Origin: Macropodus opercularis
Taxonomy: Eukaryota > Chordata > Actinopteri > Anabantiformes > Osphronemidae
NCBI GenBank assembly: GCA_030770545.1
Contig: CM061094.1
Span: forward strand, 1,476,001 to 1,540,000
Direction of reading: 5' to 3'
Length of the DNA stretch: 64,000 nucleotides
In this document: piece after piece, positions 1 through 12,500 of the stretch
Position numbering within the stretch: the first letter of the stretch is position 1
Layout: each line of letters starts with the position of its first letter
Translations under genes and position numbers: made by a program
The notes under the pieces: model-generated
Told to the model about the DNA's origin: nothing
The model's input: only the letters and a program-made list of their open reading frames with translations
The model's database searches: none

Positions 1-661
1 TGAACTCACCACAGACCTTTCATCTGTTGACTGTGACCTTTAGCTGTTGTTCACGTCCAGCTGTTTAAACTGTAATTACTGTGGGAGCAGCCTCTGAGTG
101 TGACATCCAAACTGTGGGCAGGGTGCGTTCAGGTGCAGCCCTGCGCGTAGTTCCAGTGGAAACCCAGTATCAGCAGTACTGTGCCGTCCATTTAGCTGCT
201 TTTTAACACTTGATAAGTGAACTTTAATGGATCAGCATTTAGCAGCTATTAGAGGCACTTCAGCTTCTAGCATAGTTGGATCAGGAAACTCAATCCAAAC
301 TTGGTGAATCTGTGCTTCAGGGAATGAAAGCATGAGAGGGAATACCTCCTGTTTGAAAGCTCCTTCCCATCAATCTGCAGATTGATTTGGCTGCTGAACT
401 GCTGTTCCAGCAGTAAACACGAATGTCTCACTTCAAAGATGACATCACACAGCACAAACGCTGAATAAGCACTTTGTGCTCCGACATTATACCAACAAAA
501 CTATAGGGAGACGTAGGTTTGTCCTGGAAAAGTGTGTGAACTTGGGATGACTTGGTCATAAATGTGTTCTGATCTTCATCTAAGTCTGCTTAAACTGATC
601 TGCACCAACATTTTGTCATGTAAGGATTCTCTGTACATGTGTGTCTTTATCGTTCCTTCAG
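1..661 (+). other. klhl25 intron (5' part outside window)
   Basis: No coding exon is visible before the splice acceptor at 660-661 (cgttccttcag). Because the first exon in the window opens in the middle of the BACK domain, this stretch must be intron of klhl25, and the BTB-coding exons lie to the left of the window. I see no repeat or other structure in it. Confidence 0.7.
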
Positions 662-3221
662 GTTAGAGAATCTGAGGATTTCTACAGCCTGTCTAAAGAT
701 AAACTGCTGGAGCTTATTCTCAGTGATGAACTGGAGATTGAAGACGAGCAGGTGAGAGAAGCCCTCCTTGTTCAGCTCTCAGCCCTGTTCTCTCCCTTTT
801 TGACCAAGCTGACGTCGACGTCTCGTTGCAGATTGTGTTTAACTCTGTGATGCGATGGGTTCGTTATGACTTGGAGGACAGACGCCTTCATTTGCCTGAG
901 CTGCTGAGGGGCATCAGGTTGGCTCTTCTGCCGTCAGAATGTCTTCTAGAGGCAGTGGCGTGTGAAGAGCTGGTTATGGCCGACAAGAGGAGCAGGTACG
1001 CTGTGTTCAAAAGCAAAACCCCTCTTCACTCAGAAAGCCTGACGGGCCCCTGAGACTACTAGACTGTAGGGGGAGTGACAAGCTGACAGGTCATCAATGC
1101 TCTTATTTATTTAGCGTAATGTCACTGTTGGTTAAGGCTGGATAAGCTGCTGCTGCAGTTGGTGTCTTTCTATTATGATGAATCAGCTTCCCAGCTCTCC
1201 AGTGGCTGGGAGAGTAACGGGGCATCAGAGTGAAGCTCCATCATATTCAAAGTCACATTTCTTAGGTTATGTGCATGTTCAGTGATGTGTCTCGCACTTT
1301 CACAAAACGCTGAAGATGTCTCTGACTCTACAAGTGTCCACAAGAACAACTGTATTCGTGTGTCTGGATTTTTGCCGAGTTGTTGGTATGAGGGGTTGTT
1401 TGTGTGTGTGTGTGGTGATTCCTCAGTTTATTAATGCATTTCCATTAGGAGATCGCTCTAATAAATAACTGGTTTAAGGCCTGCTCTAATCTGTCCTCCT
1501 CGCTAATCCTTTCCCGTCCTTTCCTTTTTGCTGGAGTCTGTCGGTTACAACCAAGGGGCTTTAGTCCACACGATGAGCTTCATGATGTTAGACCTTTTAA
1601 AATGAAACAAGCCTTTTAAGGAGCCTTGTTGGAATGAAGATTTGTGATCTATAGCTGTTTATAGAAAATCCGGCCACGTCTTTAGTGAGGGTGTTAAATG
1701 TCTCCGTATCTCTCTCTGCTTCTATTTTTAATCTCCTCTGCAGGTCAATAGTAGAGGAAGCAATGCAGTGTAAGAAGAAAATCCTTCAGAACGATGGAGT
1801 AGTGACCAGTCCCTGTGCTCGGCCCCGTAAGGCGGGACACACCCTGCTTATACTGGGAGGCCAGACCTTTATGTGTGACAAGATCTATCAGGTAACATAC
1901 CAGAAGACAAAGGTCGCTTTGTGTTTGTTTGATCTGGAGTGAATCCACTGAAAAATTTCTGGGGTTGATTTGTGTTTAGGTGGACCATAAAGCTAAAGAG
2001 ATCATACCCAAGGCAGACCTACCCAGCCCCCGGAAGGAGTTCAGTGCCTGCGCCATTGGCTGTAAGGTTTACGTGACAGGAGGAAGAGGATCAGAAAACG
2101 GCGTGTCCAAAGATGTCTGGATCTACGACACCGTCCATGAGGAGTGGTCTAAAGGAGCACCCATGCTGATAGCCAGGCGAGTTACAATGTACACGTAATG
2201 ACGACTGACTCGTGTTTACATCGACACCCGAATCAATCCACCGCTGCCCTCAGTCCGGCTTGGCTAACTGCGTTATTATTGACCCTTGGTGGAGCACATC
2301 ATCATGGTGTTGACCGTTACCAGCCTGGCTCAGCGTGCACACACACTCAATAGGCTCATATGTTCACAGGTTCGGCCATGGTTCAGCTGAACTGGAGAAC
2401 AGTCTGTACGTGGTTGGAGGTCACACGGCCATAGCTGGAGTTTTTCCTGCTTCTCCATCCGTCTCCCTGAAACAGGTAAGAAAAGCACAGATTCAGCTCT
2501 TTTCTAGTGATGTGTTCATGTGCTGGGGGCATGTTTAGCTCTTTAAGACACACGTGACCTTGCCTTTGTTCCCAGGTTGAGCGCTACGATCCTCTCACTA
2601 ATAAATGGACTATGATGGCTCCATTAAGAGACGGAGTCAGCAATGCAGCTGTGGTCAGTGCCAAACTCAAGCTCTTTGTTTTTGGAGGTACCACAATACA
2701 CAGAGACAAGGTGTCCAAGGTCAGTGCAGTACGTACCATTTCCTACCAGTGGCTTTCCCCTAAGTCGCCTCCTGAGTGACTCTCGCTGAGCTCGTGGTAG
2801 CAGCCGGCCTTACGTCCACGTCTTGTATTTGTAGGTGCAGTGCTACGACCCTGTGGGTAACCGCTGGAACATTGCAGCCGAGTGTCCCCAGCCGTGGCGC
2901 TACACAGCGGCCGCTGTCTTAGGAAGCCAGATCTTCATCATGGGTGGTGACACTGAATTCACAGCTGCTTCTGCTTATCGCTTTGACTGTGAAACCAACC
3001 AGTGGACCCGTGTGGGGGACATGACGTCCAAACGAATGAGCTGCCACGCCGTGGCCTCGGGGAACAAACTGTATGTGGTTGGAGGTTATTTTGGGACCCA
3101 GCGGTGTAAGACGCTGGACTGTTACGACCCCACATCAGACAGTTGGAACTCCATCACCACTGTGCCTTACTCACTGATCCCCACTGCCTTTGTCAGCACA
3201 TGGAAACACCTGCCTGCCTAA
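662..3221 (+). CDS. klhl25: Kelch-like protein 25 (ENC2), 3' seven coding exons
   Basis: KLHL25 is a BTB-BACK-kelch adaptor that brings substrates (4E-BP1 is the known mammalian one) to cullin-3 ubiquitin ligase in the cytoplasm. Coding exons read 662-751, 832-995, 1744-1891, 1980-2176, 2370-2475, 2576-2719 and 2835-3221 (TAA at 3219-3221). Phases agree throughout and give about 411 residues, against 589 in human, so some 178 N-terminal residues (BTB and early BACK) are upstream. Exons 1-3 carry the rest of BACK (SDELEIEDEQ, LPELLRGIRLALLPS). Exons 3-7 hold six kelch blades with the usual GG pairs (LLILGGQTF, VYVTGGRG, YVVGGHT, FVFGGTT, FIMGGDTEF, YVVGGYFG). It ends TAFVSTWKHLPA, the ENC-family terminus. 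Details such as NDGVVTSPCARPRKAGHTLL favour KLHL25 over ENC1; teleost enc3 is the remaining alternative. The neighbouring convergent akap13 supports KLHL25. Confidence 0.93.
2175..2184 (+). promoter_or_regulatory. Non-canonical GC splice donor of klhl25
   Basis: The exon ending GCC AG at 2176 is followed by gcgagttac rather than GT. Joining AG to the G that follows the acceptor ttcacag (2369) restores codon AGG and the conserved peptide LIARFGHGSAEL. The GT at 2181 would break the frame. This is therefore a GC-AG intron, a minor but genuine class whose donors resemble AG|GCAAGT. Confidence 0.85.
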
Positions 3222-6065
3222 TAGCTGGGAGACACGGGGAGCTGCTACTTTCAGGTACACTGTGAATGTGCTTGACCAGAGAATTGTAGAAGCTGAAATC
3301 ATGTAGTAGTGAAGCTCTGTTCATACTGTGGTGAAGCTGCGTTTACTGTGGAGCTACTGAAAACCTTTCCCGGTTCGCTGCTGTTGTGTAGACTGCTGGT
3401 TGTGTTCAGGTGAGAGCTTTCTGAGCTGATGTTGTCTTTCAGTGGACAGAGAGTGGGGCGTTAAAAAAGCAGCACATGAATCTCCTTCATCTATATCCAT
3501 CCAGTGCTGCGTCGTCTCTACGTCTTCGGCCCCCTCCTTCCTCTTTAGCCGCCCCCACCCTTTCAAAAATTCATGTAATGAAACTGGGCTCCCAGAGCAG
3601 CAGAGCTGCTTCCTGTGTACCTGAAGCTTCAGTATTTTTCCTTTTCAGTCTTCCTCCTGTTCATCATGTGCTGGTGGTGCGTCTTCATCTCGGTCTCGTC
3701 TTCCTGTGCACGTGTCCCAGGGGCCTCCACTGAGCCGGGCTAATTGAGAACGGATTGAATGTAGCCAGTGTTTGCATCGCTTTGTTTTTGTAGTCATTAT
3801 TTATTCATCATCAAAGCAGGATGCAGTGATTTTGCTCATGTTGTTGCCGTTAATGTATTTAAATGCCAGACTTTTGTGCAATTGGACAGAAAGTTTGTGG
3901 TTGAACTGGCTCAATGAGCGTCACCACTGCCCACAACCACGTTCTACTTACCATGACATCATTGCTCACCTGGTCCATCCTCCCCTGCTGCATGTTCCCT
4001 GTTGCTCTTCTACAGAAGTTGTAACTGTTATTGCATGTTTATATAAATGATTAATAATTCAATTGCCTTAAAGTAGCTTAAGCTGCTGCCATTCATATTA
4101 ATATTTAATGTGCACAGACTCAGCAAAACAAGCTACGCTGGTAAACAAGATGCAGCTCGTGCATGTCTGTGTTATCTGTTGGCAAAGCTTTTGGAAAGGA
4201 GCTGGTGACTGTGCCGTCATGTGTCTGGTGCCTCCTGTCAGTCCCAGCCCTGCACATCACACCACAGCAGCGTGATCAGTTGGATGGAGACACGCCTGAC
4301 AAACGCCTGGAATGGAACTGGAGAGTCAGTACCTCATCAGATTAGCATGTGTGAATCCCAAAAATACTTTCATAGTTTTCAGCCTCTGTTTCAGTTTTGA
4401 ACTGAGACCTCTGAGTGTTTGAGCTGTTTAGCATGTGGCTTATAGCTAACTCACAACCGTCTATCGGCGTAACAGCTACGTTCACATTCATTGTCTCTTT
4501 AAGGAGTCGTAATTAGCTGTAGAGCTGTTGTTCTGATGCTGTGGCCCCTCAATGCTTTTTTTTGTATTTGACCTTTTGTTGATAAAGCGTATTTTTATCA
4601 AGGCCAGTACAGGTTTCGACCTGTCGGCACCGTCACACGTAGACACGTCACTGAGTGGCTTCACGTTGTGCTAAACTAAACTGAAATGTCAGATTCAGTA
4701 ACTGCTGGACTCCTGATGTGTGTGTGTTCACGTGGCAGCAGGTCACTGGGTTATTCCCAGCATCCACCGTGTTGATCCCTCTGAGCTGAGAGATAATTTG
4801 ATAAGGATGTGAAACGATGAAAGCACCATATTGAAACCTGTGCAGTAGCACCGGGCTCAGCCTTGGAGACGGAGTCAGGCAGAAGAGGCTCCAGGCTCAG
4901 GACTAACTGTCTGCTGTCTCTTTCAGGAGCCAATGTCCACTGAGAGACGGCGACTGGCTTGAGGAGAATCTGGTTGTTTACCGCTGACTCGGAGATAATC
5001 CAACAGACAGATTCACTCTGAGCGATGCTTCCTGCATAACACGATTCTCTAAACTGACATTTTGATGTTTTGTGATGTGAACCGGTTCTCGTCACGTGGC
5101 TGATTGTTTTCTGTGGGTGCTGGAGCTGAGACGTTTCATACGTGTTTCATCACATGGGTCTTTACTTCCTGTAGCATGTTCTCCTCGGACCACACACCTA
5201 GTGACAACGGCCTTTTTATTCCCCACACGTGTGAACACTTCCAGTGGCAGTTTTCCGCTCTGGACCGTCGCCTGACGAGACGAGGCACCTTACGAGGATG
5301 AACAGTATGAGCCCAGCTGTGTATTTACTGTAGCTTGTGTAGAGCAACACGACTCTTAGCAAGATTTTTAAACATGGGGAACAAAAGACATTTGATAATG
5401 AACCGCGTGAGTTGAGGACTTGAATGTTCTGATGAAAATTTGAAGGATGCTGTACATAAAGAACCTCTAGTTTGCAGGATCAACGCTTTCTTCTGCTTCA
5501 ATTCAACCGTTGTGTTGCTTCCAGTGATGACTTTACTGCTCCTACAGAAAGGTTTCATCCAGATTGGGCCGTGAGTCACAGGTTGCTTCTGCCTTTTTTG
5601 AGTGCCAAAGTGTCGAGACCTTTGCTGAGCTAACACCGTGTTTTCCTCAGAGTTCCAACGTCCCAAGTTGCACATGACCTTGTATTATGTATGAGTTTTA
5701 ATCCACGAAGCTCAGATCAAACCGTCACTGCCAAAGTACTGAAGCCGAATTCTTTTCTTTTTTTTTTTTGATATTTATGAGGAGTCACACATTTGCACCA
5801 AGCTGTCAGTCTTCTGTTCGTCATGGCGTCGTAGCTTGGTTCGACTTGCTGGAGTCTTACATTGTTGCGTTTAATGTGCATTAAGCTGTTGGGAGCAGAC
5901 AAATCACTGCGTTCACTCACTTTGTGGAGTTGGATTTTAGCTACTGCGTAAAAAAGACACTACTCTGAACATGTTTTTTAAATTTTTTGAAACAATTTGG
6001 AAAAACTGTGGAGGACAAAACGTGAAATGTTTGTCTTGGTGATAATAAACTGTCCCACTTTTTGA
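3222..6065 (+). other. klhl25 3' untranslated region
   Basis: About 2.8 kb without a recognisable coding exon follows the stop codon. It ends near the AATAAA at 6044-6049. No known repeat family was recognised, and short open frames in it show no domain. The length is inferred from the first plausible downstream polyadenylation signal; an earlier end is possible. Confidence 0.5.
6044..6049 (+). terminator. Candidate polyadenylation signal, klhl25
   Basis: AATAAA in gataataaactgtcc, with a T/GT-rich stretch just after it (cactttttgaacttggtgt), which is the layout of a cleavage site. It lies about 400 bp before the equivalent signal of the convergent akap13, so the two 3' ends nearly meet without overlapping. 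Confidence 0.5.
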
Positions 6066-6459
6066 ACTTGGTGTAGTTTCATTTGAAGTCAGAGCATTTG
6101 TAAACATTGCTGTTTTATTGTCATGGTTTCTTTGTAAGGAAACTATTTCACATAGCAGGTTGTAGTATTTGACAAGTACAACCTATAACTTTCTTCATTG
6201 TGCCTTCAAACATAAATGAAGTCAAAGTAAAAGCACGTGAGCGACCTTAAGCTGCTTGTAGACACGTTTAGCAGCAGGAGCGTGTGGCAGTGGTTTCATT
6301 TGTGATGGATCAGTATCGTTGTGGAGGAATCAGCTTTGCTCATACACAGCTATTCCCTTTATGAGAACATCTCTAACTCATTCAAATATCTGCAGCATTT
6401 GATTTGGTTTTTTTGGTATCACCTTATCCTCGCAAAATGACATTTACGGCAGATAAATA

Positions 6460-8925
6460 AAATCTTTATTATTCATTTAAAAATCCACAGGTATCAATAC
6501 TTCGGATGTACATAAAATATATTTACAACATGTTGATGTTCTGCCCTTTTTCCTTAATACATGAAATGAGAAAAATACACTTTGTACCTTCTGTAATTAG
6601 TACAAGTACAATTAGGAAGCTCCAACATGCAGCGTTCAACCCATAAGGCCCAACGTGAGTTGTGTGTTTTTTTTTTTTGTCTGAGTCAAATGCTTCATTG
6701 AACAGAATTAGAGATGTGTCTTAACCAGCTCATCATACATGAAGGAAGACCGGTGGCAAACCGTTCCGCTGACGTTCTCAAGCACTGGCTCCTCAGTGAG
6801 AGGGTGCAGCCTGTGTCCATGCTGGCTTCTCGCAGGGCACCGGGTGTAAAGCTCCTCGTCCAACGTGTCTTCATTTATATTACAGCAGTGCTGTAGCAAG
6901 AAGGTGCAGAGATTAAATCCTCAACTTTCACACAGCGCTGAACTGTTACAAACATAGATGAGGATTTGTAGGTTTCGTCTGTACACATTGTCCTTTATTT
7001 GGTTTCGGTCTGTTGTGTTTCTGACCCACCCACCCAAGTCAGCAGCTCCCTGTCAGCGTCAGAGCATGTGGAGCTCCTTTAGGCTCTCATGTTAACTGAC
7101 TGGCCGACACAGCTTTACTCTTGACAACGGTGATTCATAATGCTTTTCTTGATTTGATTAGTTTTTCACAGAGCGAATGTGTTTCTAGTGGGTTAATGTG
7201 TCTCCAGGTTAAGTCCCGTTAATCCTCTGCAGTACTGTACAGTTATTACAGTTCAGAAAAGCTACGAGTCTTCCACATTTTCCATCAGTCAGATGACAAC
7301 TGGTCGGTGCCTGTGATCACACAACACAGGAGCTGCAGCACAAATGCGCCTCTGTCAGCAGAAAGCTGGGACACGACAGTGGCTGAAATATTATTCTTCA
7401 GACGAGAGGGGGTATGAATCCCTGCTGCACGGAACAGGAGAAGAAAATCAATGTGGTGCAAAGCTATGACTTATGACTGTGTCTGGATGAAAGAGATGAA
7501 GACGAGAGCAGGGACGCTCACTATTTGGATTAAAACTGAGGGATTTTCAACAAGAGATGCTGTTTCTCTTGCCCCTCAGAGCCGTGGCCCCTTCTCTGAT
7601 ACATTCATAACAGAGATTAAGCATCTACAGTACAATTCAACTAACAATGTCTGCTCTCTGAAATGGTTTTATCTTCTCATGGTCTTGTGCACTTATGAAG
7701 TGTCTTTGTAATAAATTTCAAAAATGCCGGTCAGACGCAGCCACTAATGTTCTCATCCATGGGCTCGATCAGTTTGACCTGCTGCTCAGGAGCTAAGGTA
7801 TTCAACCCCAGCACAGTCCCTGAGGAGGCTTCGCATGTCAGGATGCACCGAGCGTCGAGAACGCTGCTCCACCAGCGTTTACACTGACAAGTCCCCCACA
7901 GCGGAGGACGGGAGGCTCCGTTCACACCTGGAAGCAGTGGGCCAGAACTGAAGACGAGTTCTGGAAGACAGACTGGAACCTTTGGCAACATATTCATATA
8001 TTATAAATATTATTGCTTAAAACCTGAGTTCAGTTCACACGATCCAGAATAGTTCTACCAAAAAAAAAGCACTATGTTACATCAGAGACTCTTGGGAGTA
8101 AATAACAACCAGAGAAGATAGACACAAATAAAATACTGACAGCAAACCTCTAACAAATCTCACAAGTTAAAGGTTTTTCCTACAAAGCTGAAAATAAAAT
8201 TCAGTGATTGTCTCATTAGAAAACTTTGTACAGAGCAGGACTGGGAGATGCGCCTGAAGTCAGTATCACATGTTAATAAAAACACTTTTCCCAGGATTAA
8301 CACGTCTCACCGTGAATCAAACCGTAGTTAATGTGATTAAAGGATCCAAACGGACCTGTCTACATAAGAGGTGCTCAGGATGCCTCTGCAGGTGAGGTGG
8401 AAGCTTCATGAAGCTCATGTCGTCTCCAGGGTTAGTACCAAATCACTGCATTCTGATTGAACTAGAAAACACATCCCTCTCGCTCATGTTTATAAAGTGC
8501 AGGTTAAAGCGTTCTGCTGTGCGCTGATTGTCACAGTGGACTGAAAGGAAGGCACGCGTGTGACCACTGCTACGCTCATGTTGACTTCAGTGGTTTCTAA
8601 CTGTTGAAACCAGCTAAACCGACTGAATGGAGTTCAGTCAGAGGGTGGAGCTGTTCGCCACCACCACAGGCGTCCAAAGCTAAGGTTTGATTCATCTCCT
8701 TTGATTGTTTTATCAGCTCAGCATGACTCTGGGAGGTTATTATGTTGGTTTGTCTGGGACACGTGATGAGTCAGTGAGTGACTCTTCCTGAGAACCCGGC
8801 TGACGTAAGGTCCAGTCTGTCTGACAGTCCACCAGCTGGACCTTCAGGCAGGAGCAGGTGTGGACCTTTACCACTGGAGCAGAAGGCTGCCACTCTGGGT
8901 CCTGGTGGTCCACACACCCAGGTCC
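6460..8925 (-). other. akap13 3' untranslated region (inferred)
   Basis: About 2.4 kb between the akap13 stop codon (8926-8928) and the distal AATAAA. No coding exon or recognised transposon is visible. Assignment as UTR rests only on position and polyadenylation signals. Confidence 0.4.
6475..6480 (-). terminator. Candidate polyadenylation signal, akap13
   Basis: TTTATT on the plus strand reads AATAAA on the minus strand, followed by A/T-rich sequence. It is the most distal plausible signal before the klhl25 3' end. Another TTTATT near 6989 could serve a shorter transcript. Confidence 0.35.
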
Positions 8926-9535
8926 TCAGCAGAAGAAGATGTCCCCATCGTTCTGAGGATCCACCATCACCGTAGATTTGGCTTCTAACAGAGACAAAAA
9001 GGGATGAACAGTGAGCAACCGGTCTGAGTGTTTCTCTCTTTTTACATATCTGAACTCGCCGTACAATGTGCATCTATTTGTCAGGTACTGAAGGATCCTC
9101 GTACCTGTTTGTGCCTGCTCCGCCGCTTTCCCCTTCTTCTTCTTCTTGTCTTTCTTCTCTTTGGGCTTGGTCAGCTGCAGGAGTCTGGTGGGAAGCTGTA
9201 ACTCCTTCTCTGCTCCCTGAGGCTTAGAGGACGACGAGGAGGAGAAAGGGTTAAAGTTTTTGCTTATCCTTTTAGATCCAATGCGGAGAAACGGTTCTTT
9301 GGTTGGAGCAGATGATGACAGTTCCACCTGCAGGACGTCAAAACCAAAGATACATCTTTTAGCTGCTCTATGGGGGCAACAACGCACAACGGTTCCCTAA
9401 AAACAACTCCCGTCTCACCTCCTTCAGCTCGGCTGCTTCTTTTGAGTCCACATCCAGAGACCCAGAGCTGTGGAACCTTAAAGATTCTTCAGAGGTGCTT
9501 GAGGGAGTCCGCTGGTATCTTTGGAGCTGCTCTGA
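8926..9535 (-). CDS. akap13: akap13 exons 44-46: Ser/Lys-rich C-terminal tail
   Basis: Exons 9419-9535, 9105-9327 and 8926-8984. The first has a Ser-rich segment (HSSGSLDVDSK) matching the mammalian SGSLDSELS region. The second has a Ser run followed by LTKPKEKKDKKKKKGK, directly comparable to LTKPKEKKEKKKK near the human C terminus. The last exon ends DGDIFFC then TGA at 8926, against EGEEIFC in human, so a terminal aromatic-Cys is retained. The basic run may act in nuclear localisation or membrane contact; that is inference. Confidence 0.9.
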
Positions 9536-12500
9536 CTGGAAACCGCACACAGAGGAACAAGAGATGTTAGTGACATGAAGCTACAAAGACCTGAACCTTA
9601 GGAACCGCCCCTAACTCCGTAGACAGACTTTGTCCTGAGAGTCTGCTAGTGTCCAGGTAATGTTGGACCGGCAAAGCTGAGTCATTATTCCTACTAATCA
9701 AAACAGTAATAAAATGGATCAGAACCAACTGCTGCTTCAACTATTTATTGTAGAGCAGCATAGGAATGAGAGGAGGCCTGACTGTGACAACTACTGTGGC
9801 TCAGCTGCAGGTAATCGGTTACCATAGTAACCGCATCACACCTTGTCGTCACCCATCGCATACAGACGGGCAGAGTATTTCTCTGAGGACACTGCCCCAG
9901 CGCTGAGCCTCAAGCCCTGATTTAATATAAAAATCTAATAAAACATATCAAATTCTGACTGTGTGGAAATATTAGTTCTGGTATCAGGAAGAGTGATCTT
10001 CTTCCAAGTGCTGGCCAGGAGACCAACTGTGGCCGCTTTGACACAGCTTTACAGCTTCAACTGACAGTAAGCTCAGAAGGCTCTAAGCTGTGTGGGTGAT
10101 ACCCCCCAAGACGCTGACCTCATGGTTCCTCTTGGCCTCGAGTTGCTCAGTGTCTCTCTTGAGGGTCTCCTTGTCTCTCTCCAGCTTCCTCTGCGCCTCC
10201 CTCAGTCTCTCCACTTCTCTCTGGAACTCATCCTTGTTCCTCTGTAGCAACTCTCTCTCTTCCACCAGCTCCTGATTCTTTTTCCTGGTCTCCTCCTCCC
10301 CCTCCCTCAGCCTCTCCTCCCACTCCCCCAGACTTCTCTCCTTCAGCTCCCACTCCTTCTCTCGTCTCCTCCTTTCTTCTTGATATGCAGCTTGTTGTTT
10401 CTGAAACAAGTCACAGGTGTAGATAGGACTGCATTAGTACAGTGTTTGTAGATAGGACTGCATACGCTAAAGACGACACCAAGTATCACTGCGAGAACCT
10501 GGAGGCTGGCTGCTTCCTGTCGCTGTCTCTCCAGACTCCTGTGCTTCTCTTGCTCAATGAGAGAGGAGGGGCGCGATGAGGATGAGGACGAGAGCGAGGA
10601 AGACGATGAGTGTCTGGAGCAGTTGGCGGTGAGCCGGTCGTTGAGGGCCTGCCGCTGGTCCTCGATGAAGGAGTCCTGCTGGACTACGATAGCCTGACAA
10701 GCGGGACAAGATGCTTTTAGATGCAAGAAAACACATCCTGAACTTCAACTGTGAGCAAGTGCACGCGAGCCTCAGGTACCTGCAGTGAAATCAGCAAATC
10801 GTGAAGATGTGACACACTCTGCTGGACCTGCTGGAGAAGAAACGGCAGCATTAAATGACACAGGCCTAGTAGAGCGATCTCCGTCTGGGTGAACTGATGT
10901 GATCACTGCCAAGCTGTACCTCATTGTTCTTCTTCAGCAGCATCTGTAGGCTGGCAGCAGCTCCCTGAGGAACACACACACCACATTAACATCTGCCACA
11001 CAAACAACCTCGCTTTCTGATGCGCGTGTGCTCTATAAGAAACACAGGAGCAGATGTGAATGATGGGAGCAGTTTTTAGTCCTGACATACAGGGGTTAAA
11101 CACAGGCTCCGACACATTTCTGCTTCATGCTTTTAGTAAAATGGGTTCATAAATAATTCACTGTCAATACAAACCCTGTACATAGACGCAAACAAACCCA
11201 CCTTCTTCAACAGGCTGTCTGACTCAGTTCTGCGGAGGTCCAGTGATTCATCCCCCTCCTCCTTCTCTCCATCTGAGGAGAAGGAAATGAGACAAGGGGA
11301 GAGAATGTAAGAGTTTAGATACCGGACGAAGCTGCTGTCTTTAAGTTGACATAAAACAGCTCCACATAGGAAACTAAACAGCAGCGATGACTCATGGCCA
11401 CTCGCTTTAGAGCTTCTGTCAGGTGTAGAGCATTTATGGATTTGCTGAACAGTAGACACAACAGTCCTGTTTTGTGTGTGTGTGTCTAATAACCGTTGGG
11501 CATATGTACAGCTCGGTGTCTTACTCTTGCTGCTGTTCATCTGATGACTGTCAAAGCCTCCGAATGTCTCCGCTCTCCTGGGCAGACAGACCGGTCCCAC
11601 GCTGCCCCCTGTCAGGTCGGCCGGAGCACTGCACCCTGCTCCACCTACGCCTCTGCTGACCAACGTGTGCAGGCTCTCCACTGCTCACAGGGAAGACACA
11701 GTGTGATGCACGCAGCATTTCACCACGGCCAGACACGTCATTTAACACAACCACCGCTCACCTTCTCTGATGGCATCCTTTATGATTGGCTCCCCCCTTG
11801 TTACATCATCAGGCGTGGCCCTGAATAGCATCCGCTCCCTGACTGGTGGGCACACGTCCTCAGGGGCAGGACAGTCACTCAGGTCTCTGAAGATGCGCAC
11901 CTTCTCCTCCAACAAAGAGATGATCTGCTTGTCTTTTCTTTGTAGAAGCTCTGGAACAAAGACAAAACAGTAGACTCCATCTATGAACAGGAAACCAAGC
12001 AGTAGGAAATTGTTGCTGCCTCCAATATCCTCCACTGTTCAGCCAAGATGAGTCAAAGTCTAAAACACATGGCTGTCTGGTGCTCAGTGTGTTTAGATCA
12101 CCGGGCAGCAGACCGGCACCGGTCCGTGGGTCTTTCACTTTGCAGAACCGCTCCCTCGTGAACAGAGGGATAATTGACACATTTCAGACATTAGCAGGGG
12201 TTTTTTAAGAGACAGAGACTGAGCCTGACTCTCAGTCCCTCCCAGCTTGTGCGTGACCACCTGTCTCTGCGTTTAGAGTTCCAGGGTATGTCCTACCACA
12301 AAGAACCAGGTGAATCGAGCCTGAGGAAGAAGATCAACTGCTGGAGATGCAAATGATGTTGGCCTGAAAAGTATGTTTCAGAGAACAACTGTGCCGGTGA
12401 TCTAGTTTAAGATCAAGGCAGAATATCCAGAGATGCCAAAAAACACTGGATGACTGGCTTCCACTTTCATCTTTGTGAAGCAGGATTTTCTGCAGCGACG

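Noticed and set aside
9328..9387. Extension of the exon at 9105-9327 upstream to an in-frame ATG
   Set aside because: The conserved acceptor CTGCAG at 9328 and the phase-0 join with 9419-9535 show this stretch is intron.
10090..10275. Plus-strand open frame opposite the coiled-coil exon
   Set aside because: Ser/Leu-rich reverse complement of Glu/Arg heptads; shadow of akap13 exon 43.
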